Positions 44,622-53,213 of a stretch of DNA of 64,000 nt are shown piece after piece (the stretch's first letter is position 1; each line of letters starts with the position of its first letter). Position numbers and translations under genes: made by a program. This DNA is from Verrucomicrobiales bacterium (GTDB lineage Bacteria; Verrucomicrobiota; Verrucomicrobiia; Verrucomicrobiales; DEV007). Where the stretch lies: assembly GCA_029213065.1 (NCBI GenBank), contig JARGPH010000006.1, positions 111,898 to 175,897 of the forward strand, written 5' to 3'. The notes below the pieces were generated by a model that worked only from the letters and a program-made list of their open reading frames with translations, ran no database searches and was not told the origin of the DNA.

Positions 44622-47090
44622 TCAACTGCGATTGATCGTTTCGTGAAGGTTTAGCAGTATTGTCGCGATCTCGCGGTAGGCTTCCGGCTTTGACTTACTG
44701 TCGCCTAACACTGATTCAAAGGCTGAGCTCAGAAGCTGCCTTTCCGTTTCCCGCGGCTCGCGTGAGAGAGCGGTTCGGAAAGCCCAGGTGATCTGTTCGT
44801 CGAGCGACTTTCCGCCCTCTTTGCTGATGCGGTCGGCGAAGGCGTTTGCCATTTCGACATAGACCGGGTCGTTGAGAAGGGTGAGTGCCTGAAGAGGGGT
44901 GTTCGAGATATCCCGCTTCACGACGCAGGCGCTCCGGTCCGGGGCGTCGAAGTTCGCGAAGCTGGGGTAGTGTGCATTACGGCGCCAGAGGGTGTAGACG
45001 CCGCGGCGGTAGGCGTTCTCTCCGCGGGAGGGAATGTAGTAGGTTTCCGAAGCGCCGGCGGTCTTTCTCCAGAATGTCCGGGGTTGGGGAGGGCGGACAT
45101 GGACGCCGAGTTGTTTTCTTGAAAGAAGGCCGCTGATGGCGAGGGCCTGATCGCGAATCGTTTCAGCGCTGAGCCGGTGTCCGGGGTGACGCCAGAGAAG
45201 CTGGTTTCCCGGATCGATCGTCGCGAAGTCAGGATTCACGGTGATGGACTGACGGTAGGTCGCGGAAAGCAGAATGCGGCGGAGCGATTGTTTCAGAGAC
45301 CAGTGATCCGTTTCTATGAAGGTAACCGCCATCCAGTCGAGCAACTCAGGGTGGGTCGGAAGCTCCCCCTGACTTCCGAATTCCTCCGGAGTCGTGACGA
45401 TTCCCTGCCCGAAGATTTCGATCCAGAGCCGGTTTACAAAGGCACGGGCCACGAGCGGGTTGTCGGGCGACACCAGCCACTTCGCAAGACCAAGGCGGTT
45501 GCGTGGGAACTCGTCGGGAAAGTGGTGGAGGGCTGCGGGCGTCGCCGGATGAACCTGTTCCCCCGGTGCGAGGAAATCCCCCCGTTTCGCGATGAAGGTT
45601 TTTCTCGGCTCTTTCATCTCCTCGAGAATGCGCACCTCTTTCTCACGGAGTAGTTTGAGACGGGCCTCCATGATTTGAGCGTTCTCGAGTCGCACTGCCA
45701 TGAGTGTGTCACGGGGAGCGACGTTCTTTGAAATGACTTTGCATTGAGCCAATGACATTTCCTTTTCCGAGTCGAGGATCTTCACGACTTCTTCGGGCAG
45801 GGACTCCCGGCCGTCGGGGGCTTCCTGAATTTTCCGGTCGACCTGCTCGATGAGATCGGCCCGGATTTTTCCAAGGTAGACGCGGTATTCGATTGCGATC
45901 TTCTTTTCGTTTTCTAAATCGATCTCCGTTTTGCTTACCTGCATGGTGGGTCCGATGTGAGTCATCGCGGACATTCCCATTTCCGAGCCTTTCTGTTTCG
46001 ACTCCATCGGGGTGTTGTTGAAGAAGGCATAGAGTTCGTAGTACTCGCGGGCTGAGATGGGATCGTATTTGTGATTGTGACACTGTGCGCAGGCAACCGT
46101 CGAGCCGAGCCAGATCGTCGATGTGGTGTTGAGCCGGTCGACGTTCCGTTTGTAGTGATCTTCGTTTGGATCGGTGCCCGCCTCGAGATTCATGGGAGCG
46201 TTGCGATGGAAACCGGTCGCCACTTTTTGTGATTCAGTTGCTCCGGGAAGGAGGTCGCCGGCGAGCTGTTCGATGCTGAACTGATCAAATGGCATGTCGG
46301 CGTTGATCGCCTCGATGACCCAGTCGCGCCACGGCCACATGCTGCGCGGGGAGTCGCGCTGATAGCCTTCGGAGTCGGCGTAGCGCGCAAGATCGAGCCA
46401 TTGCACCGCCCACTTTTCGCCGAAGGCGGGGGAAGCGAGAAGCTCATCGATGATCTTTGAATAGTTTGAGAAAGTCGGGTCCGCCAGGAAATGATCGACC
46501 TGCGCGGGAGTCGGGGGGAGTCCGATCGTATCGAGAAAGGCGCGTCGAAGGAGGCGGGCCGGTTCGGCTGGTTGGTTGAATGTCAGGTTTTCCGCTGCGA
46601 GTCTTGCGGCAACGAAGTGATCGATCTCATTGGGATCGCGCCCCTCGAGAAGTGCCGATCCGCTAGGTGAAAGTTCGGCCTTCGTCGGGGCGTTGTAGGA
46701 CCAGTGTTTCGGCGGACGCCACCCGTCATCCGGCCAGGCGGCACCCTCAGCGATCCAGTGGGTGAGGGTTGCGATATCCTGAGCCGAAAGTGCATCGCTT
46801 TTCCGTGGCATTCGTTTCTCCGGATCAGCTTCTTTCACGACGTGGAGTAAAACCGAGTGGTCCGGTTTGCCGGGAACAAAAAGCGGATCACCCGCATCTG
46901 TCCCCTGGCTCATGTGGTAAAATGTCTCCAGCCCGATGCCTCCTTTGAGAGTTTTCGAATCGTGACAGTCGAAGCAGTGATTCACAAAAATTGGGCGCAC
47001 CTCTTTCTCGAAGTCGACTGCGAGGAGGCAGTGACTGGATGAGAACATCCCGCAGAATACGAGACGGTTGATGGTGCATCTGAATGACAT
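44622..47090 (-). CDS. DUF1549/DUF1553 haem-binding protein, pair 2
   Basis: 822 residues from ATG 47090, the start of the signal region (MSFRCTINRLVFCGMFSS). Planctomycete cytochrome domain with CFDCH (C39, C42, H43). DUF1549 follows (LLRRAFLDTIGLPPTPAQVDHFL, VQWLDLARYADSEGYQRD). A second CxxCH, CAQCHNHKYDPIS, closes DUF1549. A coiled segment of about 100 residues and DUF1553 (RLGLAKWLVSPDNPLVARAFVNRLW, then VKRDISNTPLQALTLLNDPVYVE) follow. Normal architecture for the family. Operon with the DUF1501 gene 9 bp downstream. Confidence 0.94.
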   Translation of the reverse strand: MSFRCTINRLVFCGMFSSSHCLLAVDFEKEVRPIFVNHCFDCHDSKTLKGGIGLETFYHMSQGTDAGDPLFVPGKPDHSVLLHVVKEADPEKRMPRKSDALSAQDIATLTHWIAEGAAWPDDGWRPPKHWSYNAPTKAELSPSGSALLEGRDPNEIDHFVAARLAAENLTFNQPAEPARLLRRAFLDTIGLPPTPAQVDHFLADPTFSNYSKIIDELLASPAFGEKWAVQWLDLARYADSEGYQRDSPRSMWPWRDWVIEAINADMPFDQFSIEQLAGDLLPGATESQKVATGFHRNAPMNLEAGTDPNEDHYKRNVDRLNTTSTIWLGSTVACAQCHNHKYDPISAREYYELYAFFNNTPMESKQKGSEMGMSAMTHIGPTMQVSKTEIDLENEKKIAIEYRVYLGKIRADLIEQVDRKIQEAPDGRESLPEEVVKILDSEKEMSLAQCKVISKNVAPRDTLMAVRLENAQIMEARLKLLREKEVRILEEMKEPRKTFIAKRGDFLAPGEQVHPATPAALHHFPDEFPRNRLGLAKWLVSPDNPLVARAFVNRLWIEIFGQGIVTTPEEFGSQGELPTHPELLDWMAVTFIETDHWSLKQSLRRILLSATYRQSITVNPDFATIDPGNQLLWRHPGHRLSAETIRDQALAISGLLSRKQLGVHVRPPQPRTFWRKTAGASETYYIPSRGENAYRRGVYTLWRRNAHYPSFANFDAPDRSACVVKRDISNTPLQALTLLNDPVYVEMANAFADRISKEGGKSLDEQITWAFRTALSREPRETERQLLSSAFESVLGDSKSKPEAYREIATILLNLHETINRS

Positions 47091-47243
47091 ATTCCTCTCC
47101 AGAATGCCACGATAGCAAGTCGGTGGAAAGAGCCGAATACGCGTGACGTCGCATCGTCTTCGCACCTCCAATGCCGTTGAGGATTTCGGATACGAGCTGA
47201 AACGTGACTTGAAGGCGGTGCTTTGGAACTGTTAGGCTGGGTC

Positions 47244-48380
47244 ATGTGGAAAAAGATCGTTCATCTAATTGAGTCCGAACTGGATTCCGTGAAATACGGC
47301 ATCGAGCGTCTCGCCGGTTCGAGTGTTCCCCTGCGCATTCAGACATACCTCGGCTACGGGGATGCCAATTCACTGCGAGTGAGCGGTCGGGTTCTCCGAC
47401 AGCGAAATCTCCCCGAAGCAGGTGCTTCCGACAGCGAGTGGCGTAACTTTCTCAACATGACGCGAAACTGGTTCACCGACGAGGTCCCTCATGCACGGCT
47501 TGAGGCGCGGTTTCGGGATGTCGTTGTTTCGGGAGAGGCGGATCAGGAAGGCTATTTTTCTATCGAGGTGCCTACCGGAATCGAGTCTGTAAGTGCGGCG
47601 ATGTGGGAGGACGTGGAACTGACTCTGCTTGATCCGGTGGGAGAAGATCCGGTTACGGCACGGGCTGTCGTGCAGTTGCCGTCTCCGGGAAGTGAATTCG
47701 GGATCATCAGCGATATCGATGATACCGTGATTCACACCGGCGCCACAGACCTGTTCGAGATGGCGAAAAATACTCTCCTCGGGAATGCGCATACCAGAGT
47801 TGTCTTCAACGGCGTCTCCGCGCTCTACGCGGCGCTCGCGAGGGGGATTGACGGTCGGGGGCGAAATCCGTTTTTCTACATCACGAGTTCGCCCTGGAAT
47901 GTGTATGGGCTCCTCACCGGGATTTTCGAATTGCGGTCGATCCCGCGTGGACCTCTTTTCATGACCGATTGGGGCATCGATGATGAAAAGTTCCTCATGA
48001 GCGGTCATCACTCACATAAAAAGGGAGCGATTCGCCGCGTCTTGAATTTCTACCCTGAGCTGCAGTTCATTCTCATTGGCGACAGCGGGCAGCAGGATCC
48101 GGAAATCTACACGGATATTCTCGATGAATTCCCCGGGCGAATTCTCGCAGTTTACATCCGTGACGTCACTGAGACCCATCGCGATGCCGATGTGGAAAAG
48201 CTCGCTGAAAAGGCTGATGAGGTCGGTGTCGATCTCATTCTGACAGAGGAGAGCAATGCCATCGCGGTTCACGCGGTTGCGAAGGGGTGGATTCGCGAGT
48301 GCGAGCTTCCCGCGATAGCGGGGCAAGCTCAAGCGGACCGCGCTGAAGCAATCGCCGACGGGGCGGATCCTCTCTCGTAG
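47244..48380 (+). CDS. App1-type phosphatidate phosphatase domain protein (DUF2183)
   Basis: 378 residues from ATG 47244. An N-terminal beta domain (about 1-150: QTYLGYGDANSLRVSGRVL, AVVQLPSPGSEFG) precedes a HAD-like catalytic domain with DIDDTV (D157-x-D159-x-T161), FYITSSPWNVYGLL, and LIGDSGQQDPEIY. This matches the DUF2183 domain of yeast App1, a Mg-dependent phosphatidate phosphatase. No signal peptide or membrane helix, so likely cytoplasmic. Substrate in bacteria is not established. Confidence 0.9.
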   Translation: MWKKIVHLIESELDSVKYGIERLAGSSVPLRIQTYLGYGDANSLRVSGRVLRQRNLPEAGASDSEWRNFLNMTRNWFTDEVPHARLEARFRDVVVSGEADQEGYFSIEVPTGIESVSAAMWEDVELTLLDPVGEDPVTARAVVQLPSPGSEFGIISDIDDTVIHTGATDLFEMAKNTLLGNAHTRVVFNGVSALYAALARGIDGRGRNPFFYITSSPWNVYGLLTGIFELRSIPRGPLFMTDWGIDDEKFLMSGHHSHKKGAIRRVLNFYPELQFILIGDSGQQDPEIYTDILDEFPGRILAVYIRDVTETHRDADVEKLAEKADEVGVDLILTEESNAIAVHAVAKGWIRECELPAIAGQAQADRAEAIADGADPLS

Positions 48381-48393
48381 TTCTCCCGGGGGA

Positions 48394-49215
48394 TTACCGA
48401 TTGCCTTCCGCTGATTCGTAAACCAGGAGCGCCTTCTTTCGCGTCTCACCCCACCGGTAGCCTTTGACGACGCCGGTCTGTTGGATGACCCGGTGGCAGG
48501 GGATGAGGTAGGCGATGGGGTTTGCGCCGCAGGCCGTTCCCACGGCGCGGGAGGCTCCGGGTGCTCCGATGTTTTCGGCGAGTCTACCGTAGCTGGAGAG
48601 CTGCCCTTCCGGAATCTTCAAAAGCGCTCTCCAGACTTTCAATTGAAAGGCCGTCCCATGGACGAGGAGGTTCAACGGTTCGCTGGCCGATTTATCTGCC
48701 TTGAAGATCGCAGTCACGAGCCGTTTCGCTGAGGCGTCATCCCGTCTCAGCGATGCTTTGCTCCAGCAGCCCGGCAGAGAGATTGCGGTAGTCTCCTTAT
48801 CGCTGAACTCGAGGTGACAGATTCCTCTTTTTGTCGAGGCGATGTGACAGAGACCGAAGGGGCTTTCAGCGCTGCCGAACGTGACGGTGACGCCTTCACC
48901 CTTTGCCTTGTATTCCCCGGGCGAAAGGGCGTGCATGGTGACGAACAGGTCATGAAGTCGCCCGGGGCCTGAAAGCCCTGAATCGAGCGCGGCATCCAGA
49001 ACCGGTAGGGATTGATCGAGGAGATTTTTGGCGTGCTCGATCGTGAGGCATTTTAAGAAAGCCTTTGGAGTGGTTCCGGCCCATCGCTGGAAAAGCCGGT
49101 GCAATCGTGACTCGCTCAGTCCCGCTACAGCCGCCATTTGCGCTACCGAAGGCTGGGAAAGATGATGTTGATCGAGGAAGCGAATCACTTCCTCGATCCG
49201 TTTGTAGTCATTCAT
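48394..49215 (-). CDS. AraC-type HTH / O6-alkylguanine-DNA alkyltransferase (Ada-like)
   Basis: 273 residues from ATG 49215. An AraC-type DNA-binding domain (LSQPSVAQMAAVAGLSESRLHRLFQRW, residues about 20-50) is followed by a methyltransferase domain (FQLKVWRALLKIPEGQLSSYGRLA, NPIAYLIPCHRVIQ with the acceptor Cys in PCHR). The Ada N-terminal zinc domain with its second acceptor cysteine is absent, so it should repair O6-methylguanine but not sense methylphosphotriesters. It may still act as a regulator of the alkylation response through the AraC domain. Monocistronic. Confidence 0.93.
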   Translation of the reverse strand: MNDYKRIEEVIRFLDQHHLSQPSVAQMAAVAGLSESRLHRLFQRWAGTTPKAFLKCLTIEHAKNLLDQSLPVLDAALDSGLSGPGRLHDLFVTMHALSPGEYKAKGEGVTVTFGSAESPFGLCHIASTKRGICHLEFSDKETTAISLPGCWSKASLRRDDASAKRLVTAIFKADKSASEPLNLLVHGTAFQLKVWRALLKIPEGQLSSYGRLAENIGAPGASRAVGTACGANPIAYLIPCHRVIQQTGVVKGYRWGETRKKALLVYESAEGNR

Positions 49216-49376
49216 GAAAGGAGTATGATAGCTTGCGGTATAGTTCGCCACCCGATTCCTGCTGCGGAGTCGTTGGGAGGGGAAAGTATCGCTTTACCTG
49301 TCAGTCTTCGCCTTTTTTACTCCTTGAAAGTCGGATGCGTCGCCATTTGGCTTCAAATTCAATCACCTCGCTTTTC

Positions 49377-50477
49377 ATGGACGATAAATACAAGAGAAAC
49401 GCATTCTTCGGAAGGCTCTCTGAAGAAGAACTCGACCAATTGGAAATCCCGATCGAAGAACGGGTCCTCAAAGATGGGGAAGTGCTTTTCGAGGAAGGTG
49501 CGGAGGCGAAAAATATGTTTCTCGTCGTGTCCGGTGCCGTTGAAATTTCCAAGAGAGGCCGCGGCGGAAAGCAGGAAGTGCTTGCGGTGAAAGAGCCTGG
49601 AGAATTTTTCGGCGAAACGGCTTTGTTGCAGGTAGACGAGCAGCAGAGAACCGCCCGGGCGACGGCGAAGGGGGCGACGGTTCTGGGGGCTGTCGGTCAG
49701 GCGGGACTATACTCATTGCTGAGACATTCACCGGAGGTCGCGATTCATTTCGCTCAACTGATCGCCTCCGAGCTGAAGTCAGCAAATACCCATTTCATCA
49801 ATGAGTTGATCGATTCCGAGCGGCTCAGTCTGATTGGAACAATGATGGGTTCAATGGTGCATGACTTTCGAAACCCCATCGCGACGATTACGCTGGCAAG
49901 TCAGTATATGAAGTCGAATGTCGATATCGAACAGATGGTGACGATGGGGGAATTGACGGGTGATGCGGCTGAGCAGATGCAGGTCATGATCCAGGAGGTG
50001 CTCGACTACTCGAAGGGGGAAACGAATCTGAAATTCAGCCCCGTTGCAGTGCCTGATCTACTTGAGGCGATTGCGAATCAAACGTTCGGTAATCTGGAGG
50101 AGTCGGGCATCAAAGTGGTCAGGGAGATCGGCTACGAGGGGGAGATCGTGGTCGATCGGAACCGTATGATCCGGTTGCTCATTAACATCATCAAAAATGC
50201 CGTCGAAGCGATGAAAAAAGGCGGCACCCTGACGCTGCGGGTTCACGAACACGGTGGCCGGGTTCACATTGAGATCGAAGACACCGGGTGTGGCATTCCG
50301 GAGGACATTCTGCCCCGGATTTTTGAACCGTTTGTCACCCATGGAAAATCAAATGGAACCGGCCTCGGTATGGCGATCGTGAAATCAGTCGTCCTCGCGC
50401 ATCAGGGGGATATCCAGATCGAGAGTGAGCAGGGGAGAGGGACCGTCTGCCGGATTGAGCTGCCTTTGACCCAATGA
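49377..50477 (+). CDS. Soluble sensor histidine kinase with cyclic-nucleotide-binding domain
   Basis: 366 residues from ATG 49377. Residues about 10-125 are a CAP/CNMP-binding fold (GEVLFEEGAEAKNMFLVVSGAVEI, PGEFFGETALLQVDEQQRTARATA). A HisKA-like helix has the phosphoacceptor in MVHDFRNPIATI (H162), and the HATPase shows NIIKNAVEAM, IEDTGCGIPEDIL, then GTGLGMAIVKS. There is no membrane segment. No response regulator is adjacent, so it is an orphan kinase. The ligand could be cAMP, c-di-GMP or another nucleotide. The next gene, a P1B ATPase, starts 25 bp later and may be cotranscribed. Confidence 0.92.
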   Translation: MDDKYKRNAFFGRLSEEELDQLEIPIEERVLKDGEVLFEEGAEAKNMFLVVSGAVEISKRGRGGKQEVLAVKEPGEFFGETALLQVDEQQRTARATAKGATVLGAVGQAGLYSLLRHSPEVAIHFAQLIASELKSANTHFINELIDSERLSLIGTMMGSMVHDFRNPIATITLASQYMKSNVDIEQMVTMGELTGDAAEQMQVMIQEVLDYSKGETNLKFSPVAVPDLLEAIANQTFGNLEESGIKVVREIGYEGEIVVDRNRMIRLLINIIKNAVEAMKKGGTLTLRVHEHGGRVHIEIEDTGCGIPEDILPRIFEPFVTHGKSNGTGLGMAIVKSVVLAHQGDIQIESEQGRGTVCRIELPLTQ

Positions 50478-50502
50478 AGATTACTCTTTGTATTGAACTT
50501 TT

Positions 50503-52482
50503 ATGAGCGACGACACGGAGCCTCATCATCACGGACACGAGCACGGGAATTTGATTTTCGGAGAAAAGACGGAATTGATCTTTTCGCTGGCTTGCGGAGC
50601 GCTTCTTACTACCGGGTTTCTTCTCGGGCGCCTCGATGGTTTTGATCCTCTCATTCCAATAATTATTTTCGCGGCGGCTTATCTTTTCGGGGGATGGTTC
50701 GCCGTTAAAGAAGCCATCGAGAGTATCGGTCAGGGGGAGTTCGAAATCGATTTTCTCATGGTCGTCGCTGCGATTGGTGCCGCGACGCTCGGCGAATGGG
50801 CGGAAGGAGCGCTGCTGTTGTTCCTCTTCAGTCTGGGACATTCCCTTGAGCATTACGCGATGGGGCGGGCACGGCGTGAGATCGAAGCTCTCGGTAAGAT
50901 TGCACCCAAAACCGCCCTCGTCCGGAAAGGCGATTCTCTCATGGAAGTGAGCGTCGAGGAATTGATTCGCGGGGATATTGTCGTGATCAAGCCCGATGAA
51001 CGGGTCCCCGCCGACGGCTTTGTCGTGAAAGGTGAGAGCAGTGTTGATCAGGCTCCGATTACGGGGGAGAGCCTTCCCGTCGACAAATTCCCCGTGGCCG
51101 ATCCTCTGGCTGCGGCGAAAGAGAGCGGGGCACTCGATTCCTCTCATCGGCTCTTTGCCGGATCGATCAACCAAAGCGGATCTCTCGAGATGGAGGTGAC
51201 GAAGTTGGCCGGCGAGTCGACCCTCGCACGGGTGGTTGAAATGGTGCGCGAGGCGGAGACCCGGCAGTCGCCAACCCAGCAGTTCACCAACCGCGTCGAG
51301 CGGGTTTTTGTTCCCGCAGTTCTTATCTTCGTGGTTCTTCTGCTCTTCGTCTGGCTCGTGGTTGATGAGACTTTCGCTGAATCCTTTTACCGTGCTATGG
51401 CCGTGCTCGTTGCGGCGAGTCCGTGTGCTCTCGCCATTTCGACGCCCTCCGCTGTCCTCAGCGGGGTGGCGCGAGCGGCCCGCGGAGGCGTTCTTGTAAA
51501 AGGCGGCGCTCCTCTTGAGAATCTCGGTCAGCTCGGTGCGATTGCTTTCGATAAGACCGGCACCCTTACCGAGGGCAGGCCGAGGCTTACGGATGTGGTC
51601 GCTGCGGAGGGAATCGATGATTCGGAATTGCTCGACACCGCCATCGCCGTCGAGCAACTCAGTGATCACCCGCTTGCGGCAGCCGTGGTCCGGGACGGAA
51701 CTGAAAGACTCGGGCGGCGAGGTGGCGAAGTGGCGTCTCACAGTCAGAGCATTACGGGGCGTGGCGTCAGTGCTGTGATTGGAGGAAATATCATCCATAT
51801 CGGAAAAGGTGAACTGTTCGCCGAAGTCGGCGGGGCTTCGCTTCCCGGGGTGATTCGCGAGGCGGCAGAGACTCTTGAATCCGGCGGGCGGACCACGATG
51901 ATTGTTCGACGTGGCGATCGCTATCTCGGCGTGCTCGGTTTGATGGATACGCCACGCGAGTCTGCTCGCGGAGTGATCGCGAAACTCCGCGATCTCGGAA
52001 TCAAACGCATCATCATGATTTCCGGTGACAATCAGAAAGTCGCTTCAGCGATTGCGAAAGAAGTGGGGCTTGACGAAGCGTGGGGAGACCTCATGCCGGA
52101 TGACAAGGTTGCCGCGATCAAAAAGCTGCGCGGGAAAGAGGAAGTCGCCATGATCGGTGACGGGGTCAATGATGCCCCTGCGATGGCCAATGCCACCGTC
52201 GGCATTGCGATGGGTGCGGCAGGCTCCGATGTCGCACTCGAGACCGCCGATGTGGCCCTGATGGCGGATGACCTCGATCACCTGCCGTTCGCGGTCGGGC
52301 TCAGTCGGAAGACGAGCCGAATCATTAAGCAGAATCTCTGGTTCAGTCTCGGCATGGTTGCGATTTTGATTCCCTTAACCCTCCTCGGTTTGAAAATGGG
52401 AATCGCGGTGATTTTCCACGAAGGCTCCACCCTGCTCGTGGTTTTTAATTCGCTGAGGCTTCTCGCTTACCGGGACAAGTGA
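50503..52482 (+). CDS. P1B-4-type heavy metal translocating ATPase (CoaT-like)
   Basis: 659-residue metal-exporting P-type ATPase. The N-terminus is a short His-rich tail (HHHGHEH, residues 8-14) with no CxxC metal domain. TGES (187-190), DKTGTLT with phosphorylated D350, and GDGVNDAP are present. The membrane metal site reads SPC (306-308) instead of CPC, and the last helix has HEGST (H639), the combination that marks P1B-4 ATPases, which export Co, Fe or Zn. The His-rich exported protein is encoded convergently next door. The CAP-kinase gene lies 25 bp upstream. Confidence 0.94.
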   Translation: MSDDTEPHHHGHEHGNLIFGEKTELIFSLACGALLTTGFLLGRLDGFDPLIPIIIFAAAYLFGGWFAVKEAIESIGQGEFEIDFLMVVAAIGAATLGEWAEGALLLFLFSLGHSLEHYAMGRARREIEALGKIAPKTALVRKGDSLMEVSVEELIRGDIVVIKPDERVPADGFVVKGESSVDQAPITGESLPVDKFPVADPLAAAKESGALDSSHRLFAGSINQSGSLEMEVTKLAGESTLARVVEMVREAETRQSPTQQFTNRVERVFVPAVLIFVVLLLFVWLVVDETFAESFYRAMAVLVAASPCALAISTPSAVLSGVARAARGGVLVKGGAPLENLGQLGAIAFDKTGTLTEGRPRLTDVVAAEGIDDSELLDTAIAVEQLSDHPLAAAVVRDGTERLGRRGGEVASHSQSITGRGVSAVIGGNIIHIGKGELFAEVGGASLPGVIREAAETLESGGRTTMIVRRGDRYLGVLGLMDTPRESARGVIAKLRDLGIKRIIMISGDNQKVASAIAKEVGLDEAWGDLMPDDKVAAIKKLRGKEEVAMIGDGVNDAPAMANATVGIAMGAAGSDVALETADVALMADDLDHLPFAVGLSRKTSRIIKQNLWFSLGMVAILIPLTLLGLKMGIAVIFHEGSTLLVVFNSLRLLAYRDK

Positions 52483-52628
52483 GGCTGCGACGAGAAACTA
52501 GCATTGTTCAAACATTCGGGAGATGAGGGCGGAGTCGCGCGACCGGTACAATAAAAAACACCGATGATATATCGATGCTTCTTATTGTGTTAGGGGGTAA
52601 TGCCCGCTGATGGGGACGTTCTGATCAA

Positions 52629-53036
52629 TTAATGACCATGGCCGCGGTGCCCACCATGGCTTGAGCCATGACCGCTGTGGCTCGATCCGTGACTGCCGTG
52701 TCCGGAACCGTGACTGCTGTGACCGCCGTGGCTTGATCCGTGACTTCCATGTCCTGAACCGTGGCTGCTGTGGCCGGAATGATGCCCGCCGTGTCGTGAG
52801 CTGTGGCTGCTGTGGCTGCTGTGGCTGCTGTGGCTGGAGTGATGCCCGCCGTGTCGTGAGCTGTGGCTGCTGTGGCTGGAATGATGACCGCCGTGACGGT
52901 TCGAATGATGGGCTCCGGCGACGATGCGGGCAATCGAATAGATGACTTTGCCTTTTCTGTCTCCGGCGTGGGATGAGGTGGTGCTCATGCCCAATGCGAG
53001 GGCTCCGATAGCTGCTACTTTCAATATTGTTTTCAT
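52629..53036 (-). CDS. Exported His/Ser/Gly-rich repeat protein
   Basis: 135 residues from ATG 53036, with a signal peptide (MKTILKVAAIGALALGMSTTSSHAG). After a short linker (GKVIYSIARIVAGAHHS) the rest is repeats of HSSHSS, RHGGHHS and HGSHGSS, about one third histidine. It could bind Zn, Co, Ni or Cu outside the cytoplasm, or form a coat; no family is recognised. The DNA repeats (units of about 60 bp at 52740-52890) suggest growth by slippage or unequal exchange. It faces the P1B-4 ATPase gene, ending 147 bp from it. Confidence 0.75.
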   Translation of the reverse strand: MKTILKVAAIGALALGMSTTSSHAGDRKGKVIYSIARIVAGAHHSNRHGGHHSSHSSHSSRHGGHHSSHSSHSSHSSHSSRHGGHHSGHSSHGSGHGSHGSSHGGHSSHGSGHGSHGSSHSGHGSSHGGHRGHGH

Positions 53037-53213
53037 TATAGTTGTTTTGTTGAGTCTATTGGGAGAATCAGCTGCAATAGTGATAGTCTCCGGAAGGAAG
53101 ACGGCCGGGCTGCCAGCGGTATTCATTTTTCCGGAAGGACAGGGGGCGGGTGACGGGGAATTCTTTTTCGGCAGGCTTGTCAGGACGGATAGGGCCGGGG
53201 GAAAGCGGGGCTC

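Noticed and set aside
50335..51798. 487-codon minus-strand open frame opposite the P1B ATPase
   Set aside because: The sense strand carries all P-type ATPase motifs; the antisense product has none.
52740..52890. CRISPR-like array
   Set aside because: The repeats are in-frame coding units without unique spacers, inside a gene.
52625..52933. Thr/Ala-repeat frame in the His-rich gene region
   Set aside because: Shifted frame of the His-rich repeat; the His-rich frame has the signal peptide and a start codon in context.
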